A stretch of 64,000 nucleotides of DNA, taken from NCBI GenBank assembly GCA_038251405.1, contig JBBSBH010000015.1, positions 1-64,000 on the forward strand. Reading direction: 5' to 3'. The notes beneath the pieces are model-generated. The model made no database searches and was not told where the DNA came from. It saw nothing but the letters and a program-made list of their open reading frames with translations. Position numbers and translations under genes: made by a program. Positions 62,001 through 64,000 of the stretch are shown one piece after another. Origin of the DNA: JADJLQ01 sp038251405 (GTDB taxonomy: Bacteria; Bacteroidota; Bacteroidia; Chitinophagales; Saprospiraceae). Each line of letters starts with the position of its first letter. Position 1 is the first letter of the stretch.

Positions 62001-63326
62001 TCAATTGGTTTCTATGATGCTATTTTTATCTACAAAATCAAATATCCAGTCTGTCGTAAGTGATTTGGGTCTTTCCAAGGGAAAGCCAAGTGCCCTCGAC
62101 CAACAATGTGAAGCCATTACGCCCAAAGTTCTTGACACTCCAAACAATACCGTATAGTAATTATACTCCGTCAATCCATAATGAACCAGCATGGCTCCGG
62201 AATGAGCATCTACATTAGGCCACGGATTCTTTACTTTTCCTAAATTCTGCAAAATAGTAGGAACTATTTCAAATAATTGCCAAACTATTTGAATGATATC
62301 ATCTTCTGCCAAATAGCGTTCTGAGAATTGTTTTTGAGCGTAAAACCTGGGATCAGGCTGACGCAAAACCGCATGTCCATACCCTGGAATTACCTGGCCC
62401 TTATTTAAAGTTTCATGAATATAATTTTCGATCTGCGCTTTGGTTGGTTTGCGCGTCTTTAGTGAATCTACCATCTCAAAAATCCATTTGATCACCTCTT
62501 GATTAGCTAACCCATGTAATGGCCCGGCTAATGCATTCATTGCAGCAGCATATGACAAATAGGCGTCACTTAGCGTAGATCCTACCAAATGAGCTGTATG
62601 AGCTGATGCGTTTCCCCCTTCATGATCGGCATGGATGGTTTGATAAAGTCGCATCATCTCAAATACTTCATGACCATCAAGGCCAAGCATATGAGAATAA
62701 TTAGCTGCCCAATCTAATGATCGATCTTCTTTAATATGAATATTGCCTTTAAAATTTTTTCGATAGATGTAGGCCGCAGCGAATGGTATTCTGGCGATCA
62801 GATTCATAGCGTCTTCGTAGGTAGCATCCCAATAGTCACTCTTTGACATACCCTGTTCATATTCCTTTTGAAAGATACTGTCAATACTTAGCGCATTGAT
62901 GGCTATACTGAATTGGATCATGGGATGCACTTCCTCAGACAAAGCGTCCAAAACTTTATACATAACCTGAGGTATCACAGCCCTGCGTTCCCACTCATCA
63001 CTTAACCAATTGACTTGGTTAAGTGTTGGAACTTCGCCAGTAAGCATCAACCAAAATATACCTTCAGGCAAAGGTTCTGTACCCCCTTTTGCCTTTGGTA
63101 ATATGCTTTGCAATTTTGGAATAGAGTAGCCTCTGAATTTAATTCCTTCCTGGGCATCAAGTAGTGAGGTCTCCCAAATCATACTTTTTATACCCCTCAT
63201 CCCCCCAAAAGCCTGCTCCACTTTTACTTCATCTAACTTCATTGCACCATGTTCTATGAGCATAGCTTTAGATTTGTCTTTCAGCGCAAAAGCTTTTTCA
63301 CTAAATATCTTTTTTAATTCATCCAT
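62001..63326 (-). CDS. gltA: Citrate synthase
   Basis: A 441-residue citrate synthase. Signature regions: FRGYSIPKLQ, LTGEVPT, TIHADHEGGNASAHTAHLVG with the active-site histidine region, GPLHGLANQEVIKW, GYGHAVLRQPDPRFYAQ with the second catalytic histidine, and VDAHSGAMLVHYG with the catalytic aspartate. It condenses acetyl-CoA with oxaloacetate in the TCA cycle. Its length is close to the eukaryote-like bacterial type. It heads the gltA-gcvH-vanZ-tonB string. Confidence 0.95.
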   Translation of the reverse strand: MDELKKIFSEKAFALKDKSKAMLIEHGAMKLDEVKVEQAFGGMRGIKSMIWETSLLDAQEGIKFRGYSIPKLQSILPKAKGGTEPLPEGIFWLMLTGEVPTLNQVNWLSDEWERRAVIPQVMYKVLDALSEEVHPMIQFSIAINALSIDSIFQKEYEQGMSKSDYWDATYEDAMNLIARIPFAAAYIYRKNFKGNIHIKEDRSLDWAANYSHMLGLDGHEVFEMMRLYQTIHADHEGGNASAHTAHLVGSTLSDAYLSYAAAMNALAGPLHGLANQEVIKWIFEMVDSLKTRKPTKAQIENYIHETLNKGQVIPGYGHAVLRQPDPRFYAQKQFSERYLAEDDIIQIVWQLFEIVPTILQNLGKVKNPWPNVDAHSGAMLVHYGLTEYNYYTVLFGVSRTLGVMASHCWSRALGFPLERPKSLTTDWIFDFVDKNSIIETN

Positions 63327-63516
63327 TTCAAAGTCAAATAATCTTTCAAAAAAAATCCTGTCAATTCCAGTATTAACTACCGGAGCTCAAAAATATTGGA
63401 TTCAACCCGAAAAACTTAAAATTTTTAAAAATCCTTTTACTTTTTTCCTCTTTTCATGTTATTTACAGCCAATCTACATTAAATAAAGAATCTTTTTGAC
63501 TTATTTTTGAACCCTG

Positions 63517-64000
63517 ATGTTGGAAATTCAGGGAAAGTTAATAAGTCTCGATATCATTGAAAAAAAATTTGTTTGCAATTTGGAAGCTTGCAAGGGGGCT
63601 TGTTGTGTCGAAGGTGATGATGGGGCCCCACTAGAAAAAGATGAAATTGAGTCAATTTCAAATAACCTTGAAAAGATACTTCCGTTTCTCGATGAAGAAG
63701 GTAGTCAATCTATTAAGTCAAAGTTTCATTACATATCATCTAAGAACAAATATTCTACTGAGCTTAAATCTGATGGCTCCTGTGTTTTTTCTATCAAAGA
63801 TGAACTTGGCATTTTACATTGTGGTATAGAAAAATCGTTTAATGCAGGTGAATCAAACTTCCTGAAGCCGATCTCATGTCATTTGTATCCTATTAGAATC
63901 ACTCAACATGAAGAGACAAACTGGGAAGCACTCAACTACCACCAATGGGACATTTGCAAGCCTGCTTGCAGTAATGGTAATAAGTTGAAAATGCCCATCT
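63517..64000 (+). CDS. DUF3109 family protein (cut by the window end)
   Basis: An open frame from ATG 63517 runs to the last base. It begins MLEIQGKLISLDIIEKKFVC with NLEACKGACCVEGDDGAPLE next, the conserved start of DUF3109 proteins, then ISCHLYPIRIT and WDICKPACSN. Four clustered cysteines (C20, C25, C29, C30) and later ones resemble a metal or Fe-S cluster site, like YkgJ-type zinc/iron proteins. The function is unknown. About 161 residues are present and the C-terminus lies outside. Confidence 0.85.
   Translation, partial: MLEIQGKLISLDIIEKKFVCNLEACKGACCVEGDDGAPLEKDEIESISNNLEKILPFLDEEGSQSIKSKFHYISSKNKYSTELKSDGSCVFSIKDELGILHCGIEKSFNAGESNFLKPISCHLYPIRITQHEETNWEALNYHQWDICKPACSNGNKLKMPI

Noticed and set aside
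1..64000. CRISPR arrays, tRNA or rRNA genes, IS elements, prophage
   Set aside because: No regularly spaced repeats, no cloverleaf-type sequences, no transposase or phage structural genes were seen on reading both strands.

Overview
The window is AT-rich chromosomal DNA from a member of the Bacteroidota, most likely a Saprospiraceae-type lineage. The signs are type IX secretion (T9SS) C-terminal sorting domains, Reg_prop/Y_Y_Y sensor kinases, plant-type leucine-rich repeat (LRR) surface proteins, Bacteroidota-style -7 boxes (TAnnTTTG), few Shine-Dalgarno sites, and a two-membrane-segment TonB. I saw no rRNA, tRNA, CRISPR array, intact transposase or phage module.

Region 1 (about 1-13.7 kb) is a sensory and surface-protein locus. 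It holds an NmrA-like oxidoreductase, a Crp/Fnr regulator with a DUF1059 gene, a large Reg_prop histidine kinase with its NarL-type response regulator, two near-identical orphan LuxR-type HTH genes, truncated secreted genes and two LRR proteins. Three promoters here (crp-like, LRR1, LRR2) share one architecture: a 20-bp palindrome TGTCAC-N8-GTGACA, an ACACT box 30-31 bp later, and an ATTTATNTGA box 77-78 bp after the palindrome. Related palindromes precede the response regulator and a small secreted protein. This looks like an undescribed local regulon and is the strongest finding.

Region 2 (13.7-28.5 kb) has a MacB/FtsX-type permease, a secreted GH36 alpha-galactosidase, a Spy-like protein, a monohaem lipoprotein, an FMN-dependent alpha-hydroxy-acid oxidase, degraded coding DNA, and a complete TetR-TolC-MFP-RND efflux operon.

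Region 3 (28.5-33.4 kb) is accessory DNA. Two toxin-antitoxin loci each keep an intact antitoxin and a broken toxin (one frameshift, one in-frame stop). Between them are an AAA/DUF4143 ATPase, a trypsin-like protease without a signal peptide, and an alkyltransferase-like protein.

Region 4 (33.4-43.3 kb) has the agmatine-to-putrescine pair aguB and aguA. They are separated by about 7 kb holding a LacI-controlled sugar cluster on the opposite strand: LacI, FG-GAP protein, DHDPS/NanA-family aldolase, YhcH-family protein, MFS transporter and a truncated glycosidase. Palindromic LacI operators lie before lacI and before the operon.

Region 5 (43.3-64 kb) is mostly core genome: lon, a membrane-anchored Ppx/GppA-like protein, a dihaem peroxidase, an lpxD-like gene overlapping a T9SS BNR-repeat protein, a serine hydrolase, a PAP2-like protein, an OmpA-family protein, pyrH, a TPR protein, a stand-alone TonB C-terminal-domain lipoprotein, wecB with a GT2 glycosyltransferase, and a gltA-gcvH-vanZ-tonB gene string ending in a clear terminator. 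The right edge cuts a DUF3109 gene.
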